Positions 15,177-24,137 of a stretch of 64,000 nucleotides of DNA are shown in pieces; position 1 is the stretch's first letter, and every line of letters begins with the position of its first letter. Both the position numbers and the translations under genes were made by a program. The notes under the pieces are model-generated. The model made no database searches. It had not been told where the DNA came from and saw only the letters and a program-made list of their open reading frames with translations. The stretch comes from Oscillospiraceae bacterium (lineage in GTDB: Bacteria; Bacillota; Clostridia; Oscillospirales; Oscillospiraceae): positions 40,623 through 104,622 of the forward strand of contig SVKQ01000001.1 in assembly GCA_015068325.1 (NCBI GenBank), read 5' to 3'.

Positions 15177-16229
15177 ATGAAAAAACTGCTTTTCTGTATT
15201 CTGGCACTGTCATTAGCCGTTTCATTGGCCGCATGCGGAGAAAACCGCAACGGGAACGTCAATCACAACAATGAGAATTCCAACCTCTCCGGCAATCAAG
15301 AGACGGAAGTCATCACCCTCATGCTTGCTACAAAGATGCCTGAAGACAGCTTTGAAGGGAAAACATACCAGCATTTTGCGGATCTTGTCAACGAATATAC
15401 AAACGGCTCCGTACTCGTTCAAGTGTATCCCAGCGAGCAGCTTGGCGACAGCACGACCACGGTCACAAACATGACCCTCGGTACCATCGACATGTATGCC
15501 GAAGGGATCTCCTATTACTCAGGCTATACTGACAAGACAGCCTGGACCTCTGTGCCATTCCTCATTCCAAGCTGGGAGGAGTTTTCCGCACTTATGCAGG
15601 GCGAGTTTGGCGCTGCGCAGGAGGCAGATCTCAACGCAGCCGGGCTGACACTGATCAGCAGAAGCAGGACATGGATGCGCGGTCCCTATTACGTTATGTG
15701 CAGTACAAAACCCATCGAAACCCCTGATGATCTCAAGGGACTCCGTCTTCGCACGCACGATTCCGCCGCTTTCATGGCCGCCATGGACGGCGTTGGGATG
15801 AACCCCCTGGTAATTGCCTATACGGATACATACAGTGCTTTGCAGCAGGGCACCGTCGAAGCGGTCATTTGTCCGATCTCCAATGTGGAGTCCATGGCCT
15901 TTTATGAACAGGCGCCATATATCTGCAAATTTGATATCTATCCACAGGAGATTACCGTTGTGATGAACCTGGACAAGTTCAATAGTCTGACGGCAGAACA
16001 GCAAGACGCACTGGTTCGAGCCGCTGACGACACCGCCGCCTACTCCAATGAGGCCATAGAGGCCGTCATTCAGGAGATCATCAGCTCGGTTTCCGGGAAG
16101 GGTGCCGTTTTTATGGATGATTTTGATATTTCTCCCTTGCATGATGCGCTGGAAGAAAACGGCTATTACCGTGAGCAGGTTGCCAATGGCACCATTCCGC
16201 AGGCAGTTGCCGATGCATGGCTTCCATAA
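15177..16229 (+). CDS. TRAP transporter substrate-binding lipoprotein (DctP family)
   Basis: DctP proteins capture carboxylated solutes outside the cell for the Na+-driven TRAP permease. The 350-residue product has a lipoprotein signal with LAAC (Cys at about residue 20), an Asn-rich linker, then DctP blocks: PEDSFEGKTYQHFADLVNEYTNG, VYPSEQLGD, a GLRLRTHDSAAFM-type segment holding the carboxylate-clamping Arg, and the helix DTYSALQQGTVEAVI. It starts after GAAAGGAGAATGAGTC. It is followed by dctQ and dctM. The carboxylate-binding Arg is present, so an organic acid ligand is likely. Confidence 0.93.
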   Translation: MKKLLFCILALSLAVSLAACGENRNGNVNHNNENSNLSGNQETEVITLMLATKMPEDSFEGKTYQHFADLVNEYTNGSVLVQVYPSEQLGDSTTTVTNMTLGTIDMYAEGISYYSGYTDKTAWTSVPFLIPSWEEFSALMQGEFGAAQEADLNAAGLTLISRSRTWMRGPYYVMCSTKPIETPDDLKGLRLRTHDSAAFMAAMDGVGMNPLVIAYTDTYSALQQGTVEAVICPISNVESMAFYEQAPYICKFDIYPQEITVVMNLDKFNSLTAEQQDALVRAADDTAAYSNEAIEAVIQEIISSVSGKGAVFMDDFDISPLHDALEENGYYREQVANGTIPQAVADAWLP

Positions 16230-16305
16230 AGGCCCTCTCCGGTTTCCCCGGTGCCTCGGGAATGCCTCTTCCGCTTTCAAGCGCCGCCCATAGGGAGAAT
16301 CTGCC

Positions 16306-16803
16306 ATGAAAACATTTGACAAATTGCTTGGGGCCTTTGTGAGTGCCCAAGGGTTTCTTGCCGGTTTGCTTCTGGCAGCGGTCATTCTGCTGGACATTGC
16401 AGAGATATCACAGCGGATCCTGTTTAACCGCTCCTTTATCTGGATTCAAGAGGTCAGCACCGTTATGATGCTTTGGCTCGCCCTGTGTGGGTTCAGCAAA
16501 ATCACCTATGACCGCGGTGACATGGTTGTCAGCTTTTTTGTAAGAAAGCTGCCCCAACGGATTCGTCTTGCGGTGGAGCTTTTTGTCTATCTTCTCAGCA
16601 TCGCGTTCCTCCTTGTCGCGTTATATTACGCAGCCGTTCTCTTTGACCGGCAGGCAGGAAGCACAACCATGGTCGCATACATCCCGCTCCGTCTGCGCAG
16701 TCTGCCGCTTCTCATCAGCTTTTTCAGCATTTTAGCCTGCAATGTCAAATTTATGATTGAATTGCTTCTGAATAACTCCTTGTGGAAGGAGGCACAGACA
16801 TGA
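16306..16803 (+). CDS. TRAP transporter small permease (DctQ family)
   Basis: The 165-residue protein has four predicted membrane helices and the family segments FNRSFIWIQEVSTVMMLWLALCG and DRGDMVVSFF. DctQ is needed for complex stability with DctM. Its stop overlaps the DctM start by four bases (ATGA). The 76-base gap before it has no gene. Confidence 0.9.
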   Translation: MKTFDKLLGAFVSAQGFLAGLLLAAVILLDIAEISQRILFNRSFIWIQEVSTVMMLWLALCGFSKITYDRGDMVVSFFVRKLPQRIRLAVELFVYLLSIAFLLVALYYAAVLFDRQAGSTTMVAYIPLRLRSLPLLISFFSILACNVKFMIELLLNNSLWKEAQT

Positions 16804-18077
16804 TCGCTGCCATCTTGTTCATTTTGCTGGTTGTTCTCGTGGTATTGGGCGTACCTGTCACCATAGCCATGTGTGCTTCGGCGCTGGCGGCAATTCTCTT
16901 ATCCGGGCTGGATCCTGTGATCATCCCCAGCATCTTTTCCGGCGGAATCAGCAACTATACATTGATTGCTGTGCCGTTCTTTATTCTCCTGGGCAACATC
17001 ATGAACAGCGGCGGCATCACACGGCGCATCTTCGATTTTGCAGACGCATTGGTGGGGCATTTGCGAGGCGGATTGGCCCAGGTGAATATCCTTTCGTCTC
17101 TTATTTTTGCCGGCATCTCCGGTACATCCGCCGCAGATGCCGCCGGCCTTGGCCTGGTTGAAATCGACGCGATGAAAAAAAGAGGATACGACATGCCGTT
17201 TACCGTGGGAATCACGTTGGCTTCTTCTGTTTTGGGGCCGATCATTCCGCCCAGTGTCACGTTCCTGATCTTTGCATCCCTCACGTCCGTTTCCCCGGGG
17301 AAGCTATTTATCGCAGGAATACTTCCCGGCATTCTGATTGCCGCGGCATTGATGATAACCTGCGCGTTCCTTTGTTCAAAGGGAAAGATCCAGGTACCGG
17401 ACCCCACGCCTTTTAGCGGTCGGCGTCTCTGGAAAACCTTCTGTCAAGGGTTTTTTGCCCTCATCACCCCGGTGCTCCTTGTTGTAGTCATAACAAGCGG
17501 CATTGCCACGGCCACGGAAGCCGGCATCGTCGGCGTAGTATACGCCCTTTTTGTCGGGCTGATCTACCGGGAATTGACCTGGAAAGTCCTTTGGAAGGCA
17601 ATCACGGACACAGTAAAATCATCCGCGCTGATACTCTTTTTGATCGGCTGTGGTTCTGTCATTGGCTGGATCATCTCCGCCCAGCGTATCCCGCAGCTGT
17701 TGGCAGACGCTGTGCTGTCTCTCCCCGTCGGGCGGGTCGTCATCCTCTGCCTGATCAATATCTTTCTGCTGTTGCTGGGGTGCTTTATGGATGGAACGTC
17801 CATACAACTCATCATGGTTCCTATCCTCGTGCCGATCGCGGTGGCGCTGCAGGTCGATTTGCTGACATTGGGTGTCATTATGACGATCAACATCATGATC
17901 GGCACGGCAACCCCGCCGGTTGGGCTTGGCCTGTTTATCATGTCATCCATATCCGGCCTTCCGCTGGAAAAGGTGATTGAGGGGATCAAACCGTTCTTTC
18001 CGCCTCTGGTCGCTGGTTTGCTTGCCATTACGTATATCCCGTTTTTCACCACATGGCTGCCCGGTCTCATGAAATAG
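16800..18077 (+). CDS. TRAP transporter large permease (DctM family)
   Basis: The protein of 425 residues is the ion-coupled translocation subunit. Twelve or so hydrophobic helices and the family motifs are visible: GVPVTIAMC, FILLGNIMNSGGITRRIFDFADALVGHLRGGLAQVNI read in parts, SAADAAGLG, GIVGVVYALFVG, and the C-terminal GTATPPVGLGLF. The ATG at 16800 is seven bases from AAGGAGG, overlaps the dctQ stop and is preferred over one six codons upstream. Confidence 0.93.
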   Translation: MIAAILFILLVVLVVLGVPVTIAMCASALAAILLSGLDPVIIPSIFSGGISNYTLIAVPFFILLGNIMNSGGITRRIFDFADALVGHLRGGLAQVNILSSLIFAGISGTSAADAAGLGLVEIDAMKKRGYDMPFTVGITLASSVLGPIIPPSVTFLIFASLTSVSPGKLFIAGILPGILIAAALMITCAFLCSKGKIQVPDPTPFSGRRLWKTFCQGFFALITPVLLVVVITSGIATATEAGIVGVVYALFVGLIYRELTWKVLWKAITDTVKSSALILFLIGCGSVIGWIISAQRIPQLLADAVLSLPVGRVVILCLINIFLLLLGCFMDGTSIQLIMVPILVPIAVALQVDLLTLGVIMTINIMIGTATPPVGLGLFIMSSISGLPLEKVIEGIKPFFPPLVAGLLAITYIPFFTTWLPGLMK

Positions 18078-18104
18078 TGATGTACAGCAAAGGAGCAGTT
18101 TGTC

Positions 18105-18932
18105 ATGACAAAGAGTCTTGTCCGCGTTGCTCTGTGCCAGAGGTGCAGTTCTGGCAGCTTTGAGCACAATCTCTCCGCCTCGGCAGCCATGGTCCGCCAG
18201 GCGGCACAAATGTATGAAGGCCTTGACGTGATTATCCTCCCGGAGGCGAACAGCTTTTTTCCGCATTCCCCCGAAGAGAGCCGCGCATGCGCGCAAGAAA
18301 TCCCGGGGCCCTATACGGATGTCTTTTCCGCCCTGGCACGAGAGCTTGATGTCAATATCATTCCGGGCAGCATCATAGAAAAGACCGTTCACAACAAGGT
18401 AAAGAACTCAGTCTGCTTTATCAACCGTCAGGGCAATATCGTAGCAAAATATGAAAAAGTACATTTGATGGACGCTCTCGGTGCAAGAGAATCGGACAAT
18501 GTGGATGCGGGTGATACGATATGCGTTTTTGATACTGACTTTGGCCGGGTCGGAATACAGGTGTGCTATGATTGCCGCTTTCCGGAACTCGCGCGAAGCA
18601 TGGTGCTGGCCGGTGCGGAAATACTGTTTGTCCCTGCCTGCTTTCCATGTGGAAATCTGCTGCCGCCGCGTACAGATCACTGGGATCTTTTGGTGGATGC
18701 CATGGCGCTTCAAAATCTCACTTGGGTTGTTGCCTGCAACCAGTACGGGGACTTGGAGACAGAGCATCCCTTTGGACGGAGCAGAGTTGTGAGCCCCTGG
18801 GGTACGCCTGTTTCTGTCGCCCGGGAGGGGGATTGCATCTTATACGCAGCGATGGACATGGAATATCAATCCTCCGTCCGCGCCAAGGTGGGGGGACTTT
18901 CCAACCGGCGTCCGGACGTATACAGGCTTTGA
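18105..18932 (+). CDS. Carbon-nitrogen hydrolase (nitrilase/omega-amidase family)
   Basis: The catalytic Glu-Lys-Cys triad is clear: VIILPEAN (Glu near residue 45), KYEKVHLMD (Lys) and QVCYDCRFPE (Cys near 150). The 275-residue length and CYDxRFPE motif fit branch members such as omega-amidase, N-carbamoyl or simple amide hydrolases. It is the last gene of the operon, 27 bases after dctM and before a strong terminator. Two different amide hydrolases in one operon with a TRAP system suggest stepwise deamidation of an imported compound, for example an amide or ureido acid. The substrate is not determined by sequence. Confidence 0.92.
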   Translation: MTKSLVRVALCQRCSSGSFEHNLSASAAMVRQAAQMYEGLDVIILPEANSFFPHSPEESRACAQEIPGPYTDVFSALARELDVNIIPGSIIEKTVHNKVKNSVCFINRQGNIVAKYEKVHLMDALGARESDNVDAGDTICVFDTDFGRVGIQVCYDCRFPELARSMVLAGAEILFVPACFPCGNLLPPRTDHWDLLVDAMALQNLTWVVACNQYGDLETEHPFGRSRVVSPWGTPVSVAREGDCILYAAMDMEYQSSVRAKVGGLSNRRPDVYRL

Positions 18933-19093
18933 GAGGGCCATATACCGCCCCAACGAGGCCCTCCCGCCGACTGCGGCAGAACAGCATGCGGCGAAAAACC
19001 TGGAGTCCAGTACTCCCATACGGATCATATCGTCGTGATCTGAGCCGGATCAAAGAAAACAAAGCGCGGTGGAGTCAGACTCCGCTGATGAGA

Positions 19094-19143
19094 GACCCGG
19101 TCGTGCAAGGCTCTGGCCTTGCACGACCGGGTCCTTCTCTTTG
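19094..19143. terminator. Strong bidirectional terminator
   Basis: GACCCGGTCGTGCAAGGC pairs with its complement around a short loop and is followed by CTTCTCTTT. It separates the convergent amidase/TRAP operon and the LysR gene and roughly marks the end of the AT-richer region. The gap 18933-19093 has no gene. Confidence 0.85.
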
Positions 19144-19157
19144 TCTGCCGCGGTCCG

Positions 19158-20045
19158 CTACAGCGGGAAGGCCACGGCGTCGCGATAGAGCTTCTTCAGC
19201 ACCGCGAGGAAAGCCCGGAGGGACGGCCGGCTGTCATCCTTATTGGTACACAGGACGCACGAAAAGCTCTCCCTGCAGTCGAACGGGATCCAGGCGAACT
19301 GGCCGCTGTGGTCGTTCAGAAAGCCCGGCGCCAGGCAGATGCCGCGGCCGGCGGCCACGTTGGTGAGCGTGGTATCATGGTCGGGGCTGTTGAAGTAGCC
19401 GATCCTCCCGGTGGAGATCAGCCGGTGCTGGACCGCCCTCAGCGCGGCGGGGGAGCCGCCGCCCACCATCAGTGTTCTGCCTTGGAGATCGGCCTCGGTG
19501 ATCCGGTCCTTTTCAGCCAGCGGATCGTCCCGCTGTGTGATGAGGTAGATGTGGCTGGTAAACAGGTCGTGTACGACGATGCCCGGGATCTGGCGGGTGT
19601 GCTCCTTGAGAGAGAAGAGAATATCTGTTTCGTCTTTCAAAAAGCCATCCATGCCGTTTTCGTACTGGAACTTTGGCGTGATCTGCACGTCCGGATGGGA
19701 TTCGGCAAACAGGCGCATGGCCTCCGGCAGAAAGTACACCGCCTGCCGCACCATCAGGCTGATGGAGATGCTGTCCCGGTATTTGGCGCTGAAATTCTGC
19801 CCCTGCTCGATGGCGCGCTTCAGGTCCTCCCGCATGCCGGAGAGAAACGTGACGAACTGGCTCCCCGCCGGCGTCAGGGAGACGCCTTTGCCGCTGCGGT
19901 CAAAAAGGGAAAAGCCCACCTCCTCCTCCAGCAGCCGGATCTGATAGGAGAAAGTCGGCTGGCTCACGAACAGGTTGTCGGCGGCCCGGCTGAAGTTCAG
20001 CGTCCGGGCCAGCTCGATGCAGTAATCGATCTGTTTGGTCGTCAT
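19158..20045 (-). CDS. LysR-family transcriptional regulator
   Basis: The N-terminal winged helix-turn-helix reads FSRAADNLFVSQPTFSYQIRLLEEEVG in parts, followed by LFDRSGKGVSLTPAG, the LysR hallmark. The rest (residues about 90-295) is the co-inducer-binding fold. It is divergent from a flavodoxin and an aldo/keto reductase gene; the AT-rich 20046-20095 stretch between them is where a LysR box would lie. It probably controls those two genes in response to a redox or metabolic signal, but the ligand is unknown. Confidence 0.92.
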   Translation of the reverse strand: MTTKQIDYCIELARTLNFSRAADNLFVSQPTFSYQIRLLEEEVGFSLFDRSGKGVSLTPAGSQFVTFLSGMREDLKRAIEQGQNFSAKYRDSISISLMVRQAVYFLPEAMRLFAESHPDVQITPKFQYENGMDGFLKDETDILFSLKEHTRQIPGIVVHDLFTSHIYLITQRDDPLAEKDRITEADLQGRTLMVGGGSPAALRAVQHRLISTGRIGYFNSPDHDTTLTNVAAGRGICLAPGFLNDHSGQFAWIPFDCRESFSCVLCTNKDDSRPSLRAFLAVLKKLYRDAVAFPL

Positions 20046-20094
20046 AGCAGCCTCCGAATTATTTAATATTTTAATTGATTATATATGATTTCGA

Positions 20095-20124
20095 TTGGAC
20101 TTTGCAATAGTTGGGCGATATAAT
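20095..20124 (+). promoter_or_regulatory. Promoter of the flavodoxin/aldo-keto reductase operon
   Basis: TTGGAC (20095-20100) and TATAAT (20119-20124) are 18 bases apart, next to an AT-rich stretch suitable for LysR binding. Confidence 0.7.
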
Positions 20125-20156
20125 GGGGACAACAAAAAGATTTGGAGGGCAGCACC

Positions 20157-20678
20157 ATGGCCAGGACTTTGATCGCATACTTCTCCCGGGCGGATGAAAA
20201 CTATTTCGGCGGCGCCATGCGCTACGTGAAGGTGGGCAACACGGAGATCGTCTGCAGTATCATGCAGGAGCTGATCGACGCGGACACCTTCAGGATCAAG
20301 ATGACGACCCCCTATTCTCCCGTCTACATGACCTGCATCGAGGAGGCCAAGCGGGATCTCCGGGCCAAGGCCAGACCGGAGCTGGTGTCTCTGCCGGCGT
20401 CCATTGACGGGTACGACACCGTTGTGCTGGCATACCCCAACTACTGGGGCACGATGCCCATGGCGGTGTTCACCTTCCTGGAGGCCTTTGATTTCTCCGG
20501 CAAGACGATCCTGCCCCTGTGCACCAACGAGGGCAGCGGTATGGGCAGCAGCGAGCGGGACATCCAACGTACCTGCCCCGGTGCGGCGGTGAAGGCCGGC
20601 CTCTCCATCACCGGCAGCAGAGCCGCTGATTCCGCGGAAAGTGTGAAGCGCTGGCTCTCTGCGGGCGGCCTGCTGTGA
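20157..20678 (+). CDS. Flavodoxin
   Basis: The 173-residue protein is a flavodoxin-like FMN carrier. The phosphate-binding loop is LIAYFSRADEN near the N-terminus, LAYPNYWGTMPMAV covers the isoalloxazine loop, and LCTNEGSGMGSSERD is typical of Firmicute flavodoxins. A frame opens at a TTG five codons earlier, but the ATG at 20157 has GGAGGG at the right distance. It is followed after 10 bases by an aldo/keto reductase gene and is divergent from lysR. It probably passes electrons at low potential. Confidence 0.92.
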   Translation: MARTLIAYFSRADENYFGGAMRYVKVGNTEIVCSIMQELIDADTFRIKMTTPYSPVYMTCIEEAKRDLRAKARPELVSLPASIDGYDTVVLAYPNYWGTMPMAVFTFLEAFDFSGKTILPLCTNEGSGMGSSERDIQRTCPGAAVKAGLSITGSRAADSAESVKRWLSAGGLL

Positions 20679-20688
20679 GGAGGAAAAT

Positions 20689-21531
20689 ATGGAATACATC
20701 ACGCTGAACAACGGCATCAACTGCCCGGTGGTGGGCATCGGCACTTTCATGCTCTCTCCTGCCGAGGCGGAGAACAGTGTCCGGGAAGCCCTGAAGATGG
20801 GCTACTCTCTGGTAGACACCGCCAACGCCTACGTCAATGAGCGGGCCGTGGGCCGCGGCATGAAGGAAAGCGGCGTCAAGCGGGAGGACGTGTTCCTCTC
20901 CACCAAGCTGTGGCCCAGCGAGTATGAGAATCCCAACGCCGTGGACGAGACGCTGGAGCGCCTTGGCGTGGATTATGTGGATCTGCTCTACATCCACCAG
21001 CCCGCAGGCAACTGGCTGGCCGGGTACCGTCAGCTGGAAAGAGCATACAGAGAGGGCAAGGCGAAGAGCATCGGCATCTCCAACTTCGAGGGCAAGTATA
21101 TCGCGGAGCTGGAGACCAGGTGGGAGATTGCACCCCAGTTCATCCAGGTGGAGGCCCACCCCTATTTTACCCAGACGGAGCTGCGCAGGACGCTGGACAA
21201 GTACGGCATCCGGCTCATGAGCTGGTACCCCCTGGGACACGGCGACAAGGCGCTGATCAACGAGCCGGTCTTCGCGGAGCTGGGCCGGAAGTACGGCAAG
21301 ACGCCCGCCCAGATCATCCTGCGCTGGCACACCCAGATGGGCTTTGCGGTCATCCCCGGCAGCAAGAACGTGGCGCATATCCGCGACAACCTGGATATCC
21401 TCGATTTCACGCTGACCGGCGACGAGATGGCGGAGATCACCAAGCTGGACAGGGGCGAGCGGTACTATCACCGCACGGACGAGCAGCTCAGGCAGTTCGC
21501 CGGCTGGAAGCCTCAGTTTGAGAAGCGATAA
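20689..21531 (+). CDS. Aldo/keto reductase
   Basis: The AKR fold (NADPH-dependent carbonyl reduction) is shown by GIGTFML, the catalytic tetrad Asp (LVDTANAY), Tyr (same segment), Lys (STKLW) and His (YIHQP), and the NADPH segment IPGSKNVAHIRDN. At 280 residues it is normal length for a 2,5-diketogluconate reductase-type AKR. It shares an operon with the flavodoxin under the divergent LysR. The substrate is unknown. Confidence 0.93.
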   Translation: MEYITLNNGINCPVVGIGTFMLSPAEAENSVREALKMGYSLVDTANAYVNERAVGRGMKESGVKREDVFLSTKLWPSEYENPNAVDETLERLGVDYVDLLYIHQPAGNWLAGYRQLERAYREGKAKSIGISNFEGKYIAELETRWEIAPQFIQVEAHPYFTQTELRRTLDKYGIRLMSWYPLGHGDKALINEPVFAELGRKYGKTPAQIILRWHTQMGFAVIPGSKNVAHIRDNLDILDFTLTGDEMAEITKLDRGERYYHRTDEQLRQFAGWKPQFEKR

Positions 21532-21584
21532 GACCCATGCCGGCGGCGATGCCGCGTGAGACGGATCCCGCCCGACAGCACAGC

Positions 21585-21620
21585 AAAACCTCCTTTGCAC
21601 GGTCGTGCAAAGGAGGTTTC
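21585..21620. terminator. Bidirectional terminator
   Basis: AAACCTCCTTTGCACG pairs with CGTGCAAAGGAGGTTT, followed by CGTTT, between convergent aldo/keto reductase and FMN reductase genes. Confidence 0.85.
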
Positions 21621-21635
21621 GTTTCGTTCATGTGC

Positions 21636-22271
21636 TTATCGCGCCAGCGCCATTCCCATATCGTATACCTTTTGCCGCTCCTGGGGGAAGACCGTCTCAT
21701 GGCGCGCTTTCTTGGCCTCCGGGTCGAACAGCGACCACTCCCAGTCGGTTTTGCTGTAGTCCCTGAGCTGGAGCGTGTTGCCGCTGACAAAGATCCGGGT
21801 GGGCCCCACAAAGCGGGACAGCGTCTGCTGATAGTTCTGCAGCAGCCCCAGATAGGCCGTGTCCGGCGCGTTGCTGGTCATGAGGAGCAGCACCGGGATG
21901 GGGCGCTCGTTGCAGCAGGGCGTCTCCAGATTGTAGGTCAGGTTCTGGAAAATGAGCCGCTCGTAGAGGGCCCGGAAAGAGGCGGTCAGCTCTCCGAGAT
22001 AGTTGGGCGAGCCGATAATCAGACCGTCCGATTCCCGGATGGCGTCCAGCACCGGCATCAGGCCGTCGCGGCAGATGCAGTGACCCTTGTGCGTCTCCCT
22101 CTTGCAGCCGAAGCAGGAGATGCAGCCGGTGTACTTCTCCAGACGGAACAGATCGAACCGCTCCACGGCGGCGCCGGCGGCCTCCGCGCCCCGGGACGCC
22201 TCGGAGAGCAGCGTCTCTGTGTTCCAGCCCATCCTGGGGCCCGCGTTGACGGCGATGATTTTCCTGTGCAT
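21636..22271 (-). CDS. FMN-dependent NAD(P)H reductase / iron-sulfur flavoprotein-like
   Basis: The 211-residue protein starts NAGPRMGWNTETLL, the FMN phosphate loop of NADPH-dependent FMN reductases, then has CISCFGC followed by CICRDG, a Cys-rich cluster after the flavodoxin-like first half, as in iron-sulfur flavoproteins and related two-electron reductases. IIGSPNYLGELTASFRALYER is the usual flavin-contact stretch. The ATG at 22271 follows GAAGGAGAG; the longer frame is not needed. It is the last gene of a minus-strand run with an MBL-rubredoxin protein, so it may exchange electrons with that rubredoxin. Confidence 0.87.
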   Translation of the reverse strand: MHRKIIAVNAGPRMGWNTETLLSEASRGAEAAGAAVERFDLFRLEKYTGCISCFGCKRETHKGHCICRDGLMPVLDAIRESDGLIIGSPNYLGELTASFRALYERLIFQNLTYNLETPCCNERPIPVLLLMTSNAPDTAYLGLLQNYQQTLSRFVGPTRIFVSGNTLQLRDYSKTDWEWSLFDPEAKKARHETVFPQERQKVYDMGMALAR

Positions 22272-22313
22272 ATTTCTCTCCTTCGATGTCGTCTGCCCGA
22301 TCTTTTCCATCGC

Positions 22314-23255
22314 TTACGCCCGGTTGAACTTTTCCTTGGGCTGCCGGCAGCGGGGGCACTTCCAGTCGTCAGGCAGCTCATCGAAGGCCACGCCGTCGTG
22401 CTCGGCGGGGTCGTAGACATAGCCGCAGATGGAGCAGACGTACTTGCCGGACGACTCCCGGGCGGTGAAGTCCACCTCCGGGAACACCGTCTCCACCGGA
22501 TGGTCCAGATCCATCACGCGCTTTGCCTCCAGATTCTCGTAGCCCTGCGGCGTATGCGTGCCACAGTAGACCGTCGGATGATTGCGAATAAACTCGCGCA
22601 CTCTGTTCTGGGTCTCGCGGGCGGCGGGCAGATCGTCATACACAACGGACAGCTTGTCGGCATACATCGCCTCATCCACATAGGTGATGTCGCCGTGGAA
22701 CATATAGAAAAGGCCGTCGTTTTCCACGATGATGATGCTGTTGCCGTTGGTGTGGCCCTTGGCCCTGATGAAGGTGATGCCGTCGCAGATCTTCTGGCTC
22801 TCCGGGAAGTTGTAGTAGGGGCCGTCCGTAAACGCAACGGGAACGATATTGCCGATGCCCTGCAGCTCGGCAGCGGACAGCTCGTCGGCGTTGACATAGA
22901 TCTTCGCGCGGGGGAAAGAGCGCAGCTCGCCGGAATGGTCGCTGTGCCGGTGGGTCAGCAGGATCTTCGTCACCTGCTCCGGCCGGTAGCCCAGGGCGGC
23001 AAGAGCGTCCATGTAGCTGCAGATGTCCCGGCCGGTATAGGCCGCGCTGGTCTCATCGGGCTGCTCCTCCGGCGTGCCGGCGGGCAGGCCGGTGTCTACC
23101 AGGATCACCTCGTCGCCGGTGTCGATGAGATAGTTCTGCAGACTGCCGCGGTAGCGGATATTGTGGTCGAACCGGTCCGTGCCCTCCTCGCCGCCGAAGG
23201 CGAAGGGCTGGGTATAAAACCCGTCTTTTCTGAATTTGACCGCCTGGATGATCAT
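22314..23255 (-). CDS. Metallo-beta-lactamase-fold hydrolase fused to rubredoxin
   Basis: Residues 1-265 are an MBL-fold domain with THRHSDHSG (HxHxDH zinc motif, about 101-109), an AKGHTNG segment with the third His and an MFHGDITY Asp. Residues about 270-313 are a complete rubredoxin: [12 protein letters not shown], then [12 protein letters not shown], giving the four iron-binding Cys. The ATG at 23255 follows GAAGGAGG; a much longer upstream frame is a shadow. Flavodiiron proteins combine an MBL-like diiron domain with a flavodoxin; here the MBL part has the zinc-hydrolase motif and a rubredoxin instead. It overlaps the upstream membrane-protein gene by four bases. The function is unknown; a redox-linked hydrolase is a reasonable guess. 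Confidence 0.88.
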   Translation of the reverse strand: MIIQAVKFRKDGFYTQPFAFGGEEGTDRFDHNIRYRGSLQNYLIDTGDEVILVDTGLPAGTPEEQPDETSAAYTGRDICSYMDALAALGYRPEQVTKILLTHRHSDHSGELRSFPRAKIYVNADELSAAELQGIGNIVPVAFTDGPYYNFPESQKICDGITFIRAKGHTNGNSIIIVENDGLFYMFHGDITYVDEAMYADKLSVVYDDLPAARETQNRVREFIRNHPTVYCGTHTPQGYENLEAKRVMDLDHPVETVFPEVDFTARESSGKYVCSICGYVYDPAEHDGVAFDELPDDWKCPRCRQPKEKFNRA

Positions 23256-23929
23256 CGGTTTTCCTCCTTCATTTTTATGGTGCGCGGCACATTTCCCGCG
23301 ACAGAACGCAAAAAGACTGTGATCAGCAGGATATAGCATATGGTTTTGGGCAGCATCAGCATGCCCAGCATGGGAACAAGCCCCGCCCCGACTGCCACCG
23401 GGAGATAGAACAGGAACGACAGCAGGATATACAGCCACACGAGGCGAAAGACCGGGTCGTCGCCCCGCTTCCGGAAATACAGCCGGCAGACCTCCGCCCC
23501 GAGAAGTACAAAGGGCACGTTCCGTATGATGCCCCAGGTCATGTCGCTGCTGTTCGCCATCCATCCGTTTTGCGGGAACAGACACAACGCGACGCGTATG
23601 GATGCCAGGATCCATACGAGATATGTCACCCTTCTGTTCTCCTGTGCCCGGTAGTGCTTCAGCCAGATATCATACAGCAGAAGATAGAACACGGTCATCG
23701 TAATGGATGTGACCAGCTTGCCGATGCCCAGGGCAGCAGTGAGATCCGCATCCGCAAAGTAGTTCAGCACGCGGGGAACCAGGTGGAACGCATCTCCGCA
23801 GCCCAATATCAGCGCCGCAAGGCCCATGTGCCGCTCCGCTTTGTTCTGCGCTCTGCGCAGGATCACGCAGCCGCTGATGATGGCAAACTGCAGGTACAGA
23901 ATGTCAAAGGCCGATTCTCTGTACTTCAT
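23252..23929 (-). CDS. Polytopic membrane protein of unknown function
   Basis: The 225-residue protein has about seven hydrophobic segments spaced through its length (for example [48 protein letters not shown]) and short polar loops. I do not recognise a family with certainty. Its stop overlaps the start of the MBL-rubredoxin gene (ATGA on the minus strand), so the two are translationally coupled. A role in delivering substrate or electrons to that enzyme is possible but not shown. Confidence 0.8.
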   Translation of the reverse strand: MKYRESAFDILYLQFAIISGCVILRRAQNKAERHMGLAALILGCGDAFHLVPRVLNYFADADLTAALGIGKLVTSITMTVFYLLLYDIWLKHYRAQENRRVTYLVWILASIRVALCLFPQNGWMANSSDMTWGIIRNVPFVLLGAEVCRLYFRKRGDDPVFRLVWLYILLSFLFYLPVAVGAGLVPMLGMLMLPKTICYILLITVFLRSVAGNVPRTIKMKEENR

Positions 23930-23950
23930 AAACAGCGCCTCTTTTCCTCC

Positions 23951-24121
23951 TTATTCGGCGTCTTTTTTGCCGAGGCAGGGAAAGCACTTTTTGTGCCACT
24001 CCGGGACCTCCGGCATCGGGCTGCCGGTGAGGCAGGCGGCGATCACCCGGCGGTGGATGATCAGCAGGACGCCGCAGACAACGACGGCGCATTTGATCAG
24101 TGTGCTGAGCGTATTTTTCAT
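23951..24121 (-). CDS. Small single-pass membrane protein (56 residues)
   Basis: An ATG at 24121 follows AAAAAGGAGG and opens a 56-codon frame. Residues 9-30 are hydrophobic (CAVVVCGVLLIIH), followed by a short tail with a CFPC motif (HKKCFPCLGKK). The strong ribosome site and position, 21 bases before the membrane protein gene, support a real gene. The CxxC tail could bind metal or form a disulfide. No family is recognised. Confidence 0.65.
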   Translation of the reverse strand: MKNTLSTLIKCAVVVCGVLLIIHRRVIAACLTGSPMPEVPEWHKKCFPCLGKKDAE

Positions 24122-24137
24122 AGCGGGGCCTCCTTTT

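Noticed and set aside
22314..23255. Calling the MBL-rubredoxin protein a flavodiiron protein
   Set aside because: It lacks the flavodoxin domain, and the first metal motif is HxHxDH rather than the HxExDH used by the diiron site.
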